64,000 nucleotides of DNA, taken from contig SVFQ01000015.1 in assembly GCA_015056765.1 (NCBI GenBank), positions 1-64,000 on the forward strand, written 5' to 3'. Source of the DNA: Lachnospiraceae bacterium. Lineage in GTDB: Bacteria; Bacillota; Clostridia; Lachnospirales; Lachnospiraceae. The translations under genes and the position numbers were made by a program. Below the pieces are notes generated by a model. That model had not been told where the DNA came from. It did not search any database and saw only the letters and a list, made by a program, of their open reading frames with translations. Below, piece after piece: positions 25,505-35,500 of this stretch (positions are counted from its first letter, which is position 1; every line of letters starts with the position of its first letter).

Positions 25505-26884
25505 TTAATCTGCAAAGGTATCCACGGTTACGTGGTCTAGGTCTACGTACTTGGTTTCCTTTACCTTCGTCATCAGGAAGAAGAGAGAAAGGGCCATAAA
25601 AGGTACGCAGATGAAAAGGAATAAAAGGTCCATGGACAGGAAGTTCTGGCAGATGATAAAAAGAATCTGACCAATGAACATACCGGAGCCAATCAGCACG
25701 GAGATGGTACCCATGACAGAGGAGCGCATACCGGATGGAGTAGACTCCGCAGGCATAGTCAGAATCAAGGTATCGGACATGGACCAAAGACCACCGATAG
25801 AGCATCCGTAGGCGATTCCGGCGACGATAGGACCCCAGGAAAGTCTACAAGCCAGGACGAAAATCAAAAGGCCAAATAAGGCCAAAGAGCCTAAAATCAG
25901 ACATACACGCTTTCTACCAAGCTTGTCTGAGAAAAAGCCGGACAGAATAGTAGTGATGCCGTTTAGGAAAGGATAGAGAAAGAGCACAGTGGCCACTTGC
26001 TCTGCAGCCATGGAGCCTTCCAGCACCGTAGCGTAGTAGGAAGTATATACCGTGGTAGCAAAGAATAAAAAGCCGGCAATGAGAATCCAGCGTAATTGCT
26101 TATTTCGGAAGATGAATTTCAAGGCGTGGAATACCCCGGCTTGCACTTCATCTGACTGAGGGATGTTTGCGCCATCTTCTTTAACTGCAGAAGCTTCTAA
26201 AGCGGCTTTGCTTGCCTTCTGCTCCAGAAATACAGGAGTCTCTTTTACCAAAAAGATGGAAGTGATACCCACCACCAAAGCGATGATAACAGGAATGATA
26301 TAAACCATCTTCCAACTGTCTACAACGGATTCCCGCAGGAACATACGAGTAAATATGCCAATGAGAGACACACTCATAAGGGCGATGCCCTTCGCTACAA
26401 AACTGTAGGTGGCACGTTTTTCCTTCGGTGCAGTCTCCATGATATACAGCACCTGCATATCGTTTGGCGTGAAAAACAGCATAAAAAGCATACCCAGGAT
26501 ATACTGTGGTACGGAATTGGAAGTCATGACAATCAGCATACCAAGGCCCATACCTACGGTATTGATCATCAGGAAAATGCGACGTCCATACTTATCGGAC
26601 AAGGCTTTGTAAAAAGGTGAAATCACTAAAAAAAGATTGGAAATCAAAGAAAGAGGCCCCACTACGTTGATGGCGCTTTTGTACTCTGGTGAATTGACGT
26701 CTCTGGACGCAATGTGAAACAGGTCAAAAAGGATGTAGGGCTGCATAGCGGAATTGATGTTGGACGTAATCTCGTCCACGATGTAGATGATGGTCAGTAC
26801 CACCATCACCAAAGCCAGATATATCCCTACCGGCGCTACGATCCTTTCCCCATTTTTCGTAGAATTAGGTGTTTTGTTATTCAT
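25505..26884 (-). CDS. MFS family transporter
   Basis: 459 residues from the ATG at 26884 (GGGGAG ten bases upstream); about twelve membrane segments. Family hallmarks: the loop SDKYGRRIFL between helices 2 and 3 and SDKLGRKRVCLI in the second half. It carries a small solute by facilitated or ion-coupled transport; the substrate is unknown. The central cytoplasmic loop (about residues 210-245) is charged and variable. Probably cotranscribed with the phosphatase gene. Confidence 0.92.
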   Translation of the reverse strand: MNNKTPNSTKNGERIVAPVGIYLALVMVVLTIIYIVDEITSNINSAMQPYILFDLFHIASRDVNSPEYKSAINVVGPLSLISNLFLVISPFYKALSDKYGRRIFLMINTVGMGLGMLIVMTSNSVPQYILGMLFMLFFTPNDMQVLYIMETAPKEKRATYSFVAKGIALMSVSLIGIFTRMFLRESVVDSWKMVYIIPVIIALVVGITSIFLVKETPVFLEQKASKAALEASAVKEDGANIPQSDEVQAGVFHALKFIFRNKQLRWILIAGFLFFATTVYTSYYATVLEGSMAAEQVATVLFLYPFLNGITTILSGFFSDKLGRKRVCLILGSLALFGLLIFVLACRLSWGPIVAGIAYGCSIGGLWSMSDTLILTMPAESTPSGMRSSVMGTISVLIGSGMFIGQILFIICQNFLSMDLLFLFICVPFMALSLFFLMTKVKETKYVDLDHVTVDTFAD

Positions 26885-27091
26885 TTGTTTTCTCCCCAAA
26901 AGAAATAGATTTGTAACCAACTTCATTGTAACACAGCGCATTTGCAGGAAACTAGACAAAAAGAAAGCAGTGTACAAGCTGTGGAAACGCGCATTTTTTG
27001 GATGGGCAAAAGAGAGGAAAACTTCGATAAAATAGAAAACTAAAATGGAGGAGAAGAAAAAATAAATTTTGAAAAAATAATAGAAAACCTA

Positions 27092-27119
27092 TTGACAACC
27101 ATAGATGACATGATAAAAT
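27092..27119 (+). promoter_or_regulatory. Promoter of the Zn/Cd efflux operon
   Basis: TTGACA (27092-27097), 16-base spacer, TAAAAT (27114-27119). The predicted start falls inside the palindromic operator at 27122. Confidence 0.85.
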
Positions 27120-27121
27120 GA

Positions 27122-27145
27122 ACATATGAACAATCATTCATATGT
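27122..27145 (+). promoter_or_regulatory. ArsR/SmtB-type operator
   Basis: Perfect inverted repeat ACATATGAA / TTCATATGT with a 6-base centre, of the ATATGAA-N6-TTCATAT type bound by SmtB, CadC and ZiaR. It covers the transcription start and lies 40 bases before the ArsR gene. Confidence 0.9.
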
Positions 27146-27185
27146 AAAATATGAATCAAGTATATGCTAGGAAAGGAGATAGCAG

Positions 27186-27485
27186 ATGCCACCAGAAGAT
27201 AAACTCTATGATTTAGCAGATTTTTTCAAAGTCTTTTCTGATTCCAGCAGAATCAAGCTCTTATACGTCCTGATGGATACGGAGCTTTGTGTAAATGAAA
27301 TTGCAGAGCAGGCAGGCATGAGCCAGTCAGCCGTATCCCACCAGCTTCGCACCTTGAAGCAGATGGATCTGGTGAAATTCAGACGAGACGGAAAGTCCAT
27401 CTGGTACTCTCTATCAGATGATCATATCAAAAATATTTTAAGCACAGGTTACGAACACATCTGTGAAGAACACGAGGAGGATTAA
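27186..27485 (+). CDS. ArsR/SmtB family metal-sensing repressor
   Basis: 99 residues with a winged-helix DNA-binding core (CVNEIAEQAGMSQSAVSHQLRTL). The C-terminal helix carries D78-x-H80-x10-H91-x2-E94, exactly the alpha-5 zinc site of SmtB and CzrA; the alpha-3 cysteine motif ELCVC of CadC/ArsR is only partly present (ELCVN). This points to Zn2+ (possibly Co2+ or Cd2+) sensing, with metal binding releasing DNA. AAGGAG precedes the ATG. First gene of the efflux operon and probably self-regulated. Confidence 0.94.
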   Translation: MPPEDKLYDLADFFKVFSDSSRIKLLYVLMDTELCVNEIAEQAGMSQSAVSHQLRTLKQMDLVKFRRDGKSIWYSLSDDHIKNILSTGYEHICEEHEED

Positions 27486-27487
27486 TC

Positions 27488-27709
27488 ATGAAAAAAACTT
27501 ACATTTTAGAAGACTTATGTTGCCCGAACTGCGCAGCGAAAGTTGAGAAGGAAGTAGCGAAGCTAGAAGGCGTCAACGGCGCAAAACTTACTTTCCTGAC
27601 ACAGAAATTGGTATTAGATGTAGCAGATGGTATGGAAGAAGCAGTAGAGAAAGCTGCTATCGCCCTGATTACCAAGTTAGAGCCTGATGTAACAGTCGTT
27701 GCAAAATAA
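27488..27709 (+). CDS. HMA-domain metallochaperone
   Basis: 73 residues, a single heavy-metal-associated domain of ferredoxin-like fold with C12-x-x-C15 in LCCPNCAAK. It starts two bases after the ArsR gene. Copper chaperones normally have MxCxxC; here it is LCCPNC, closer to the N-terminal domain of Zn/Cd ATPases. The ATPase next door lacks its own HMA domain, so this protein probably supplies it in trans. Confidence 0.92.
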   Translation: MKKTYILEDLCCPNCAAKVEKEVAKLEGVNGAKLTFLTQKLVLDVADGMEEAVEKAAIALITKLEPDVTVVAK

Positions 27710-27760
27710 CAGGCAGTTTAAAATAGATAGTCTTAAGCACCGGACAGAAAGTGTGAGTAT

Positions 27761-29701
27761 ATGTCTAAGAAGTTAAAGAAAAGAATCCGCAAAACGGAAA
27801 TTGCAGCAGTCGTATTCCTGCTTGGATTACTGATTAAAGGCTTGGAGAAACTAGGCATGCAGATTCCGTATAGTGATTACATCGCATTCGGATTCTTCTT
27901 TGCATCCTATCTCATTAGCGGTATCGATGTCATCAAATCCGCCGTACTGAATATCGGACACGGTCAGCTCTTTGATGAAACCTTCCTGATGGCAGTAGCC
28001 AGCATCGGTGCTTTTTTCGTAGGAAGCTTTTCGGAAGCGGCAGCAGTTATGCTTTTCTACCAAGTAGGAGAGTGCTTTCAGAGCTATGCAGTAGGAAAGT
28101 CCAGAAAGTCCATCACAGACCTGATGAATATCAGACCCGACGTAGCTTTTGTAATCAGAGACGGTGAGACTGTAGAGGTAGACCCTGAGGAAGTAGCCTT
28201 GGGAGAGACCATCACCATTAAGCCGGGAGAAAGAATCCCCCTGGATGCCGTAGTATTGGAAGGTACTTCCCTTATCGATACCATGGCATTGACCGGTGAG
28301 CCGGTACCTCGAAGAGTAGAGCCTGGAGATGAGATTATCAGCGGCTGTGTGAATCAAAACGGCGTATTGACTGCCAAAGTTACGAAGAACTTTGCTGAGT
28401 CTACCGTGACGAAAATCCTGGATTTGGTAGAGAATTCCAATGAAAGAAAAGCTCCTGTAGAAAGCTTTTTGACCAAATTCTCTAAGATTTATACACCATT
28501 TGTTGTATTTACAGCGTTATTTATCGCCATCGTTCCATCTATTGTGACAGGGGACGTAGCGAAGTGGGTTTATACAGCGCTTAGCCTTTTGGTTATTTCT
28601 TGCCCATGTGCTTTCCTGGTCAGCGTACCTCTCACCTTCTTTGGCGGCCTGGGTGCTACCAGTAGAGCCGGTATCCTGGTAAAGGGCGGCAACTACTTAG
28701 ACGCCCTTGGCAGAAGTGAAATCGTGGTCATGGATAAGACCGGCACCCTGACAAAGGGTAGCTTCTCCGTACAGGAAGTGATCCTGGCTTCCGAAGAAAC
28801 AGCTGCTAATGAGGCAGCACAGAAAGCGCAGATTTTGCGCAAAGCAGCACTCTTAGAGCAGTACAGCAATCACCCTATCGCCGTATCTATCGTCACTGCT
28901 TTTGAGGCAGAGGTAGGCCAGAGCGTGAAAGCAGCTTCTGAAGGCACTTCTATAGAAGCTGTACAGGAGGTAGCAGGAAAAGGTATCACCGCAGTATTAG
29001 ATGGTCAGAAAGTCTATGCAGGAAATGCAGGCCTTATGAGCTTGCAGGGAATCCAGATTCCCGCGACAGTACAGGAAGGCTTAAAAGGCCAAATCGGAAG
29101 CTTTGTCCATGTGGCTGTAGAATCTACCTACCTGGGTTGCATCCGCATCGCAGATGAAATCAAGGATGACGCGAAGGAAGCCGTCAAAGGCCTTTATGAC
29201 GAAGCTGGCATTCGAAAGATTGTCATGCTGACAGGTGATCAGAAGGATAACGCAGAAATCATTGCAAGAGAACTGGGAATCAAAGACTACCAGGCAGAAC
29301 TTCTACCGGGAGATAAGGTAGACCGTGTGGAAGCCCTTTTGCAGGAGACTTCCAAGAAAGGTAACCTGATCTTCGTAGGAGATGGTATCAACGATGCTCC
29401 GGTACTGGCTAGAGCAGATATCGGATTTGCTATGGGCGGCATCGGAAGTGATGCAGCTATAGAGGCAGCAGACGTAGTCATCATGGATGATAAGCCATCC
29501 AAGATAGCACAGGCTATCCGCATTGCCAGAAAGACCGTAGCCATCGCCAATCAGAACAGCATCTTTGCAATCGGGGTGAAACTGGCCATCATGGTGCTGA
29601 CTATCTTAGGCATCACATCTATGTGGGCTGCAATCCTGGCGGATGTAGGTGTCATGGTACTTTGTGTACTGAATGCAATGCGCGCTTTGAAGTTGAAGTA
29701 A
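27761..29701 (+). CDS. P1B-type Zn/Cd-exporting ATPase
   Basis: 646 residues. Membrane helix motif CPC (C281-P-C283, in SCPCAF) marks the zinc/cadmium/lead class; the phosphorylated Asp is D325 in DKTGTL; the HP motif is SNHPIA; the hinge is GDGINDAP. It pumps metal out of the cytoplasm at the cost of ATP. The protein begins directly with membrane segments and has no N-terminal HMA domain, unlike typical ZntA/CadA. The start site has only a weak ribosome site. Controlled by the ArsR operator upstream. Confidence 0.95.
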   Translation: MSKKLKKRIRKTEIAAVVFLLGLLIKGLEKLGMQIPYSDYIAFGFFFASYLISGIDVIKSAVLNIGHGQLFDETFLMAVASIGAFFVGSFSEAAAVMLFYQVGECFQSYAVGKSRKSITDLMNIRPDVAFVIRDGETVEVDPEEVALGETITIKPGERIPLDAVVLEGTSLIDTMALTGEPVPRRVEPGDEIISGCVNQNGVLTAKVTKNFAESTVTKILDLVENSNERKAPVESFLTKFSKIYTPFVVFTALFIAIVPSIVTGDVAKWVYTALSLLVISCPCAFLVSVPLTFFGGLGATSRAGILVKGGNYLDALGRSEIVVMDKTGTLTKGSFSVQEVILASEETAANEAAQKAQILRKAALLEQYSNHPIAVSIVTAFEAEVGQSVKAASEGTSIEAVQEVAGKGITAVLDGQKVYAGNAGLMSLQGIQIPATVQEGLKGQIGSFVHVAVESTYLGCIRIADEIKDDAKEAVKGLYDEAGIRKIVMLTGDQKDNAEIIARELGIKDYQAELLPGDKVDRVEALLQETSKKGNLIFVGDGINDAPVLARADIGFAMGGIGSDAAIEAADVVIMDDKPSKIAQAIRIARKTVAIANQNSIFAIGVKLAIMVLTILGITSMWAAILADVGVMVLCVLNAMRALKLK

Positions 29702-29812
29702 AGCAGTATATGCCTTATAATAGAATCAGAATGAGGGAAACTGGGATATGGCTTGCCATATCCCTTTTCTTGCCCTCTAAGACAAAAGGAGATAATGATA
29801 AAAGGGGACGAC

Positions 29813-30430
29813 ATGCTAGTTTTACAGGAAAAGGCCAATGAGGTCTACCGTGGGAATGACCTGGGCTATGCGGTTGCATTAGAGTGCTTTTATGATGACG
29901 TGATGGCGAATCTGCCCAACGTAAAGGTGCTATTGGATGCAGGCGCTATCGATAAATTTGTCATTTGTGTCCACGGACTAAAGAGTGCAGCCAGAATCGT
30001 AGGGGCAGAAGAATTTGCAGATGCCTCCTATGAGATGGAAATGGCTGGCAAGAGAAAAGATGAAGGGTATATCCGCAGTCATTTGGATGCCTATCTGGAT
30101 GCAGGGGAGTCTCTGATCGAATTTCTGCCCGGATATATCAAAGAACTCCATATGAATACCGGTATGGACGTACAGACCTTCGGGGGACCGGATGAGATTT
30201 CTAAGGACAGTGAAGAAAAGTGCAGATCCCTCACAGTGAAGGATTTCATGGTGCTACTGCAGGCCTGTCAGGACTTGGATATGGTTTTAATCGAATCAGA
30301 ATTGCAGAGATTATTGCAACAGAAAATCAAGCAAGGATGCCGCGAATACGTGACAGAATTGTCAGTTTTAGCTAAGAACTTCGAATATGACCGCATGGTC
30401 GAAAATATAAAAAATAGATTTAATTTATAA
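29813..30430 (+). CDS. HPt (histidine phosphotransfer) domain protein
   Basis: About 205 residues. The segment CVHGLKSAARIVGAEEFADASYEMEMAG matches the HPt helix with the phospho-accepting His followed by LKSAA and a Gly, as in phosphorelay proteins. The remaining C-terminal half is helical and unassigned. No kinase or receiver domain lies nearby, so the partners are elsewhere. Start uncertain: the ATG at 29813 has AAAGGGG at normal distance; the ATG at 29795 has AGGAG only three bases away. It lies 111 bases after the ATPase gene. Confidence 0.75.
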   Translation: MLVLQEKANEVYRGNDLGYAVALECFYDDVMANLPNVKVLLDAGAIDKFVICVHGLKSAARIVGAEEFADASYEMEMAGKRKDEGYIRSHLDAYLDAGESLIEFLPGYIKELHMNTGMDVQTFGGPDEISKDSEEKCRSLTVKDFMVLLQACQDLDMVLIESELQRLLQQKIKQGCREYVTELSVLAKNFEYDRMVENIKNRFNL

Positions 30431-30448
30431 AAATAGTATAAACAAAAA

Positions 30449-30487
30449 CGGGTGATTGCAAGTTCACTTGCAAAATGGATAAGCCCG
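30449..30487 (+). other. Structured leader before the YitT gene
   Basis: TTGCAAG (30456-30462), loop TTCA, CTTGCAA (30467-30473): a perfect 7-bp stem. Outside it CGGG (30449-30452) can pair with CCCG (30484-30487). The nested form ends just before the ribosome site. It does not match a riboswitch class I know. Confidence 0.4.
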
Positions 30488-30500
30488 GAAAGAGGTATTT

Positions 30501-31382
30501 GTGTTACAAAACGGCGAATGGAAGGGAAGAACTCTTAAGGCAGAGCGAATCCTACGAGATTATTTTCACTTGACGCTTACTACCATGGTTCTCGTGGTGG
30601 GAATTTATTTCTTTAAGTTCCCCAATAACTTTTGCTTTGGCGGCGTGACGGGTATTGCAGTCATCTTACATGGTATCTTCCATGTATCGGCAGGTAATGT
30701 AAACTTGCTGATTAACTTAGGACTTCTGGTAATGGGCTTCCTATTCTTGGGAAAGAGTTTTGGATTCCGTACGGCTTACGTATCCATTATTTCTTCAGTT
30801 AGCATTAGCCTGCTGGAGAAGTTCCATCCCATGAGTGCACCTTTGACCCACCAGCCTATCTTGGAACTGATTTTTGCTATCGTACTGCCGGGATTTGCCT
30901 CCGCGCTTCTCTTTAATATGGAAGCCAGCAGCGGTGGTACCGATATCCTGGCCATGATCATCAAGAAGTACAGTAGCTTCCCTATCGGCATCGCACTTTT
31001 CTGGGTGGATCTCATTATCACGATTGCAGCCTGCTTCGTCTTCGACATCGAGACAGGTCTTTTCTCCTTTGCAGGTCTGATGTGCAAAACCGTGGTAATC
31101 GACTCCGTCATCGAAAGTGCCAACAGGTGCAAGTACTTTACCATTATATCCAGCAATCCGGTACCGATTATGGATTACATTCAGCAGGAACTGCATCACA
31201 CTGCTACTTACTACGAGGCTACCGGTGCACATTATCATACCAAGCGTACCGTTATCCTTACAGTAGTTAGCCGCAGTCAGGCGGTTATGCTTCGTAATAA
31301 GATTAGAGAGATTGAGCCAAGTGCCTTTATCATGATCACCAACAGTAGTGAAATCATCGGTAACGGCTTCCAGCATTTCTAA
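30501..31382 (+). CDS. YitT family membrane protein
   Basis: 293 residues with about five to six membrane segments (the DUF161 part, including SSGGTDILAMIIKKY) followed by a cytoplasmic DUF2179 domain (KYFTIISSNPVPIMDYIQQE, TILTVVSRSQAVMLRNKI). The function of the family is unsettled. A GTG start at 30501 fits because AGAGG lies five bases upstream. The leader forms the hairpin described at 30449. Confidence 0.9.
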   Translation: MLQNGEWKGRTLKAERILRDYFHLTLTTMVLVVGIYFFKFPNNFCFGGVTGIAVILHGIFHVSAGNVNLLINLGLLVMGFLFLGKSFGFRTAYVSIISSVSISLLEKFHPMSAPLTHQPILELIFAIVLPGFASALLFNMEASSGGTDILAMIIKKYSSFPIGIALFWVDLIITIAACFVFDIETGLFSFAGLMCKTVVIDSVIESANRCKYFTIISSNPVPIMDYIQQELHHTATYYEATGAHYHTKRTVILTVVSRSQAVMLRNKIREIEPSAFIMITNSSEIIGNGFQHF

Positions 31383-31517
31383 TCTAAAAGTATTCTTAAA
31401 TTTGGCTAAGGGGTTAATTTTCTCTTGGGATTTCCGATACAATAGATATAGGAAATCATACACTATGGCGCTAAGCCATTCTGAAGGAACAGAGAAAATG
31501 CTAAGGAGGGCAATTGT

Positions 31518-32180
31518 ATGAGCAACATTTCTAATGTAACATCTACACCTTCTTTTGCAGCCGCTAATCGTAGCACAGTATCCAAGACCAAATTAGAAGA
31601 TCGCAGCATAGGAAACCCGAAATTAAGTGATACTGCCAAGACGTATTATGATGAGCTTCAAAAGAAATTCGGAGACGCAGAAATCTACGTAGCCGGTGCT
31701 GAGATGGAGGGCTCCATCGAGGACAAAGCACAGGAACTTGCAGGCAAGACCAATAAGACGGTAGTGGTTGTGAGCCAGGAAGAGCTTGAAAAGATGGCCA
31801 CTGACAAAGAAACCAGAGACCGCTTGGAAGGCGTCATCGCCGATGCCAAGGACCAGTTCGCAGCGTTGAAAGAAAAGCTGGGAGATCAGGCAGAGCAGGT
31901 AGAGAATTTCGGCGTCAGCATAGACGAGAACGGACAGGTATCTTTCTTTGCAGTCCTGAAAAAGCAGGCTGCACAGCAAAAAGAAGCTGCTGAAAATGCA
32001 AAAGAAGCAAAGAAAGCAGAAGCCAAGGAAGAAGAAAAAACTGAGAAAGTCACGCTCCGGGCACACGGAATCAGCGAACTGACCAAGAAGATTCAGGATA
32101 TGATCGAAAACTGGCGTACAGAAAATGTACAGACAGCAGAAGAGAAAAACTTGGGTCAGCACATTGATTTCACAGTATAA
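31518..32180 (+). CDS. Coiled-coil protein, DUF6033-like
   Basis: 220 residues. The central part (KLSDTAKTYYDELQKKFGDA, VVSQEELEKMATDKETRDRL) resembles a family of unknown function common in Lachnospiraceae (DUF6033); assignment is from memory of the pattern. A strongly charged coiled coil follows (about 150-185, rich in K, A and E). No signal peptide or membrane segment. AAGGAGG precedes the ATG. It is transcribed alone between the YitT gene and a strong terminator. Confidence 0.8.
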   Translation: MSNISNVTSTPSFAAANRSTVSKTKLEDRSIGNPKLSDTAKTYYDELQKKFGDAEIYVAGAEMEGSIEDKAQELAGKTNKTVVVVSQEELEKMATDKETRDRLEGVIADAKDQFAALKEKLGDQAEQVENFGVSIDENGQVSFFAVLKKQAAQQKEAAENAKEAKKAEAKEEEKTEKVTLRAHGISELTKKIQDMIENWRTENVQTAEEKNLGQHIDFTV

Positions 32181-32198
32181 AAAATAAGTAAAAAATCT

Positions 32199-32231
32199 AA
32201 AGTCCATCCGGGAAACCGGGTGGACTTTTTT
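32199..32231 (+). terminator. Terminator before the adhesin gene
   Basis: AAAGTCCATCCGG (32199-32211), loop GAAA, CCGGGTGGACTTT (32216-32228), then Ts. Confidence 0.93.
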
Positions 32232-32518
32232 GCCCTAAAAAAGGCGAAATGTGCATGACAAAAATTCACATAGAAAAGTGCAAATCTTTCACCTGTAAAA
32301 ATCTTCTGAAAGCCTTGAAAATACTATAAAAATTGTTAGCAATATTTAAGAAAAGATTCACACAAACTGTTTAACAAACGGAGAAAAGTGTAAAGAATAT
32401 AGTGTTATTTTGGCGTATAATACAACTATATTACCTATTTATAGAAGAAACTCTTGCGAATCCATGAAAAAAAGCCTAATATGGTACATTGTGTGAGTAA
32501 TTTTTTAGAGGTGAATTC
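32232..32518 (+). other. Long AT-rich leader of the adhesin gene
   Basis: 287 bases without a gene. TATAAT (32416-32421) is a likely -10 for the adhesin, about 95 bases before its ATG; I see no good -35 at the right distance, so an activator or an alternative sigma factor may be needed. GAGGTG sits before the start codon. No repeat or large hairpin was noticed. Confidence 0.45.
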
Positions 32519-35500
32519 ATGAAAAAACGACTACTAGCGTTAACTTTAAGTGGACTGATGCTGATTAGTAGCATTAGCCCTGCAAATATGCAAGCCTATG
32601 CATCGGAGCAATCCGATGCTTTTTCTACGGTTAGTGGAAATGACTTGCCGGCAAATCAGAATGAAGAGACCGTTGAAGAGTCAGAAGAGACCCAGGAAAG
32701 CACAGAGACCACCAATCTGGACCTGAATGATTTCTTTGACTGGAATTTAAGCAATAGCGGATTCGCGGATATCAGCGGCAATGATGCTTTTCTTTTGGCA
32801 TCCCTGGTGGAGACTCCCGGCGTAGATGTACTGAAGACCAAGCCGGAGCAGCTGACCAAAGCAGATATGAAGCTTACCTATACGGCTGGCGGAAGTGCAC
32901 ATGATCTGACACCGGAAAATGGCGTATATCAGCTACCGGCGGATGTCCTTCCTAGTGAAGTAGAGAAGCTTCGTATGGAAATCGCGCTGGCAGTAACCGA
33001 TACGAATCGTAATCTGCAGGCAGGAGACTACTTCGAAGTCAAGCTCCCGGAGGGACTGCAGGTCATGGCGGCTCCATCCCCTGTTGAGTGCAAAATCGAT
33101 AGTGACCAGACGGTATGGGCGACTACAAGCTTAGAGAATAATACCGTGAAGTTTACTTTCACAGATGCGGTAGAGAAGCAGACAGAAGGCGTTTTGACAT
33201 ATCGTGGTATGAAAGCCACCATGAACTTTGACTTCAACTTTGTGAATTTGAAAGATGGAGTTGGTGCAGACTTCGTCATACAGTGGAGCAAAGGAGATAT
33301 CAAACTTTCTGTTCCACAGGGCGCAGGAGACATCAGCGGCATCAAGAAGACCGGTAAATTCAATAAAGCGGAGGGACTGATTCATTGGACAGTAGAAGTA
33401 GGTGAGACCAAGGATAAGACCGTATCATTAAAGGGCTACACCTTCACGGATACCATGGGGGCTAATCAGGATTTGGTAAAAGACTCTGTAAAAGTGAATG
33501 ACACAGCACAGACCGTTACCACAGAGGCTTCCAATTTCAGCTTTGCTTTCGGAGATGTAAAAGCACCACAGACTGTGACCTATGATACCAGACCTGCCGC
33601 AGTGTTCATGATGGGTAATGTGGCAGACGTAAGTAATACAGCCACAGTATCCAGCAAGCCGGTAAAAGGTGAGGCAGATGGCAAGGACTTCACAGATACT
33701 TTTGCTGTAGCAGCTCCTGAAAAGATCATCGTGAAGAAAGGTATCCAGGTATCCTCTGATGAGATGGAATGGACCATTTCTTACAACAAAGAAGGCGTGA
33801 AGGTCTATAAGTCCACCGTATATGATGATCTATCAGCAGGACTGACCTATGTAGAGGATAGTGCACTCTTTAATGGTGCAGCAGCACCAAGTGGTGTGAC
33901 AGTTAGCACCTCTGCGTTAGATACAGACAGACAGAAGCTTTCCATTCGATTTGGTGATACTACCGCAGCATCCGGTAGTTATGATATTACATTTAGAACC
34001 AAGATTGACCCTAGCAAGTTCTCCGGAGAGGGCAGCAGCGCTACGAAGATAGAAAACGTAGCCTATGTATCAGCGGAGTTCCCTAGCGGATCCGGCACAG
34101 GACCGGCTACAGAGTACAGTGCGCCAAAAGTAGAGACAGACTACTCTGCAGCATTTATCGACAAAAGTGTAGTAGACACAGACGAAGCAAGGGCTCGTCG
34201 TAACGAAGGCTATATCACTTGGGAGATTCACCCAAGTACCAAGAAGCAGGACAGCAAGTTCTATGACACCGCGGTGGTAACCGATACTCTGCCTTCTGAC
34301 CAGGCATGGACAGATAAGGTGAATGTGAAAGCAAAGACCTACGACCTGGTAGTAGATGGCGCTGTAGTAGCATCGGTAGACGGCAAAGAAAATCCATGTA
34401 CCGGTTATGACAAAACTGCCCACACCTTTACCTTTGATTATGACAAATTACAGGCTTTGGGACTGGAACTTGGTGACGTTGTCATCACGGTAGAGACCAA
34501 GGCGCTGAACTACTTCTCAGAAGATACAGCACATAAATACACCAATACAGCCTCTCTGTCCCTGAAGATGGCAGGCGCAGAGGTAGCAAAAGCAGCAGAT
34601 AATGACGAAATCACCTTTGGCAACAAGATGCTAAGCAAAGACGTGAAGTTCGTGCCGCTGGAGAATCCGGCAGCTGAGCCAAGCGAATCCAATAGAAGCT
34701 ATTTCATCTACACCATCAAGGTGAATGAGAATCGCATGGCGCTGACCAATGCCGTTTTGACAGATGATATTTCTCATGCTTTTGCGGCATATAACACAGA
34801 CGATAGTAAGTATAAGGATATGGACGCTACGGACTTTGCAATAGACAGTAGCAAGTCCAAAGTAGAAAAGGTAGCAGCAGACGGCACCAAGACAGCTGTT
34901 ACTACCGGCATGACATACGAACCACAGAAGCTCACCTTTGATATGGGAACAACTGCTGATTCCTATGAAGTGACCCTCTATGTCTATGTGACACCTGCCG
35001 GCGTGGCGAAGTTCCACGGAGATCTAGCAGACAAAATCATCCGTACCAATAATGTGGCTGAACTGACATCTGCAGAAATCCCATCCTTCAAGAGCAATGT
35101 GGCAGGCGGTAAAGGACCGGAAAAAGAATTAAATAATGCAATTCTGACCAAAATGGGTATCCAGAGTGGCAGAAGCATCAACTGGACCGTCAGAGTAAAC
35201 TTAGGTGGCGCAAACTTAGGCGATGAAGTGGTATTTACAGATAGGATTCCAGATGGATTGTATCTGGATGGAGACTCTGTCAAAGTGACAGCACCTACCT
35301 TCGTTCCGGGCAAGGGCAATACGCCTAGCGCAGTGGCAGCTGGAGACACGAACTTAATCGGTACTTCCGGAATCACCAAATCCATTAGTAGAAATAAAAA
35401 TGGTACAGCGATTCTAAAAGTAAAACTTCCGGTAAGTACAGCCAGAACCTTTATCATTTCGTACACCACAGAAGGTGTCAGTGATGCCACCAGCTTTAAG

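Noticed and set aside
31623-32207. Minus-strand frame of 194 residues opposite the DUF6033-like gene
   Set aside because: Antisense shadow of a charged coiled coil, giving Phe/Leu/Cys runs; the plus-strand gene has a strong ribosome site and terminator.
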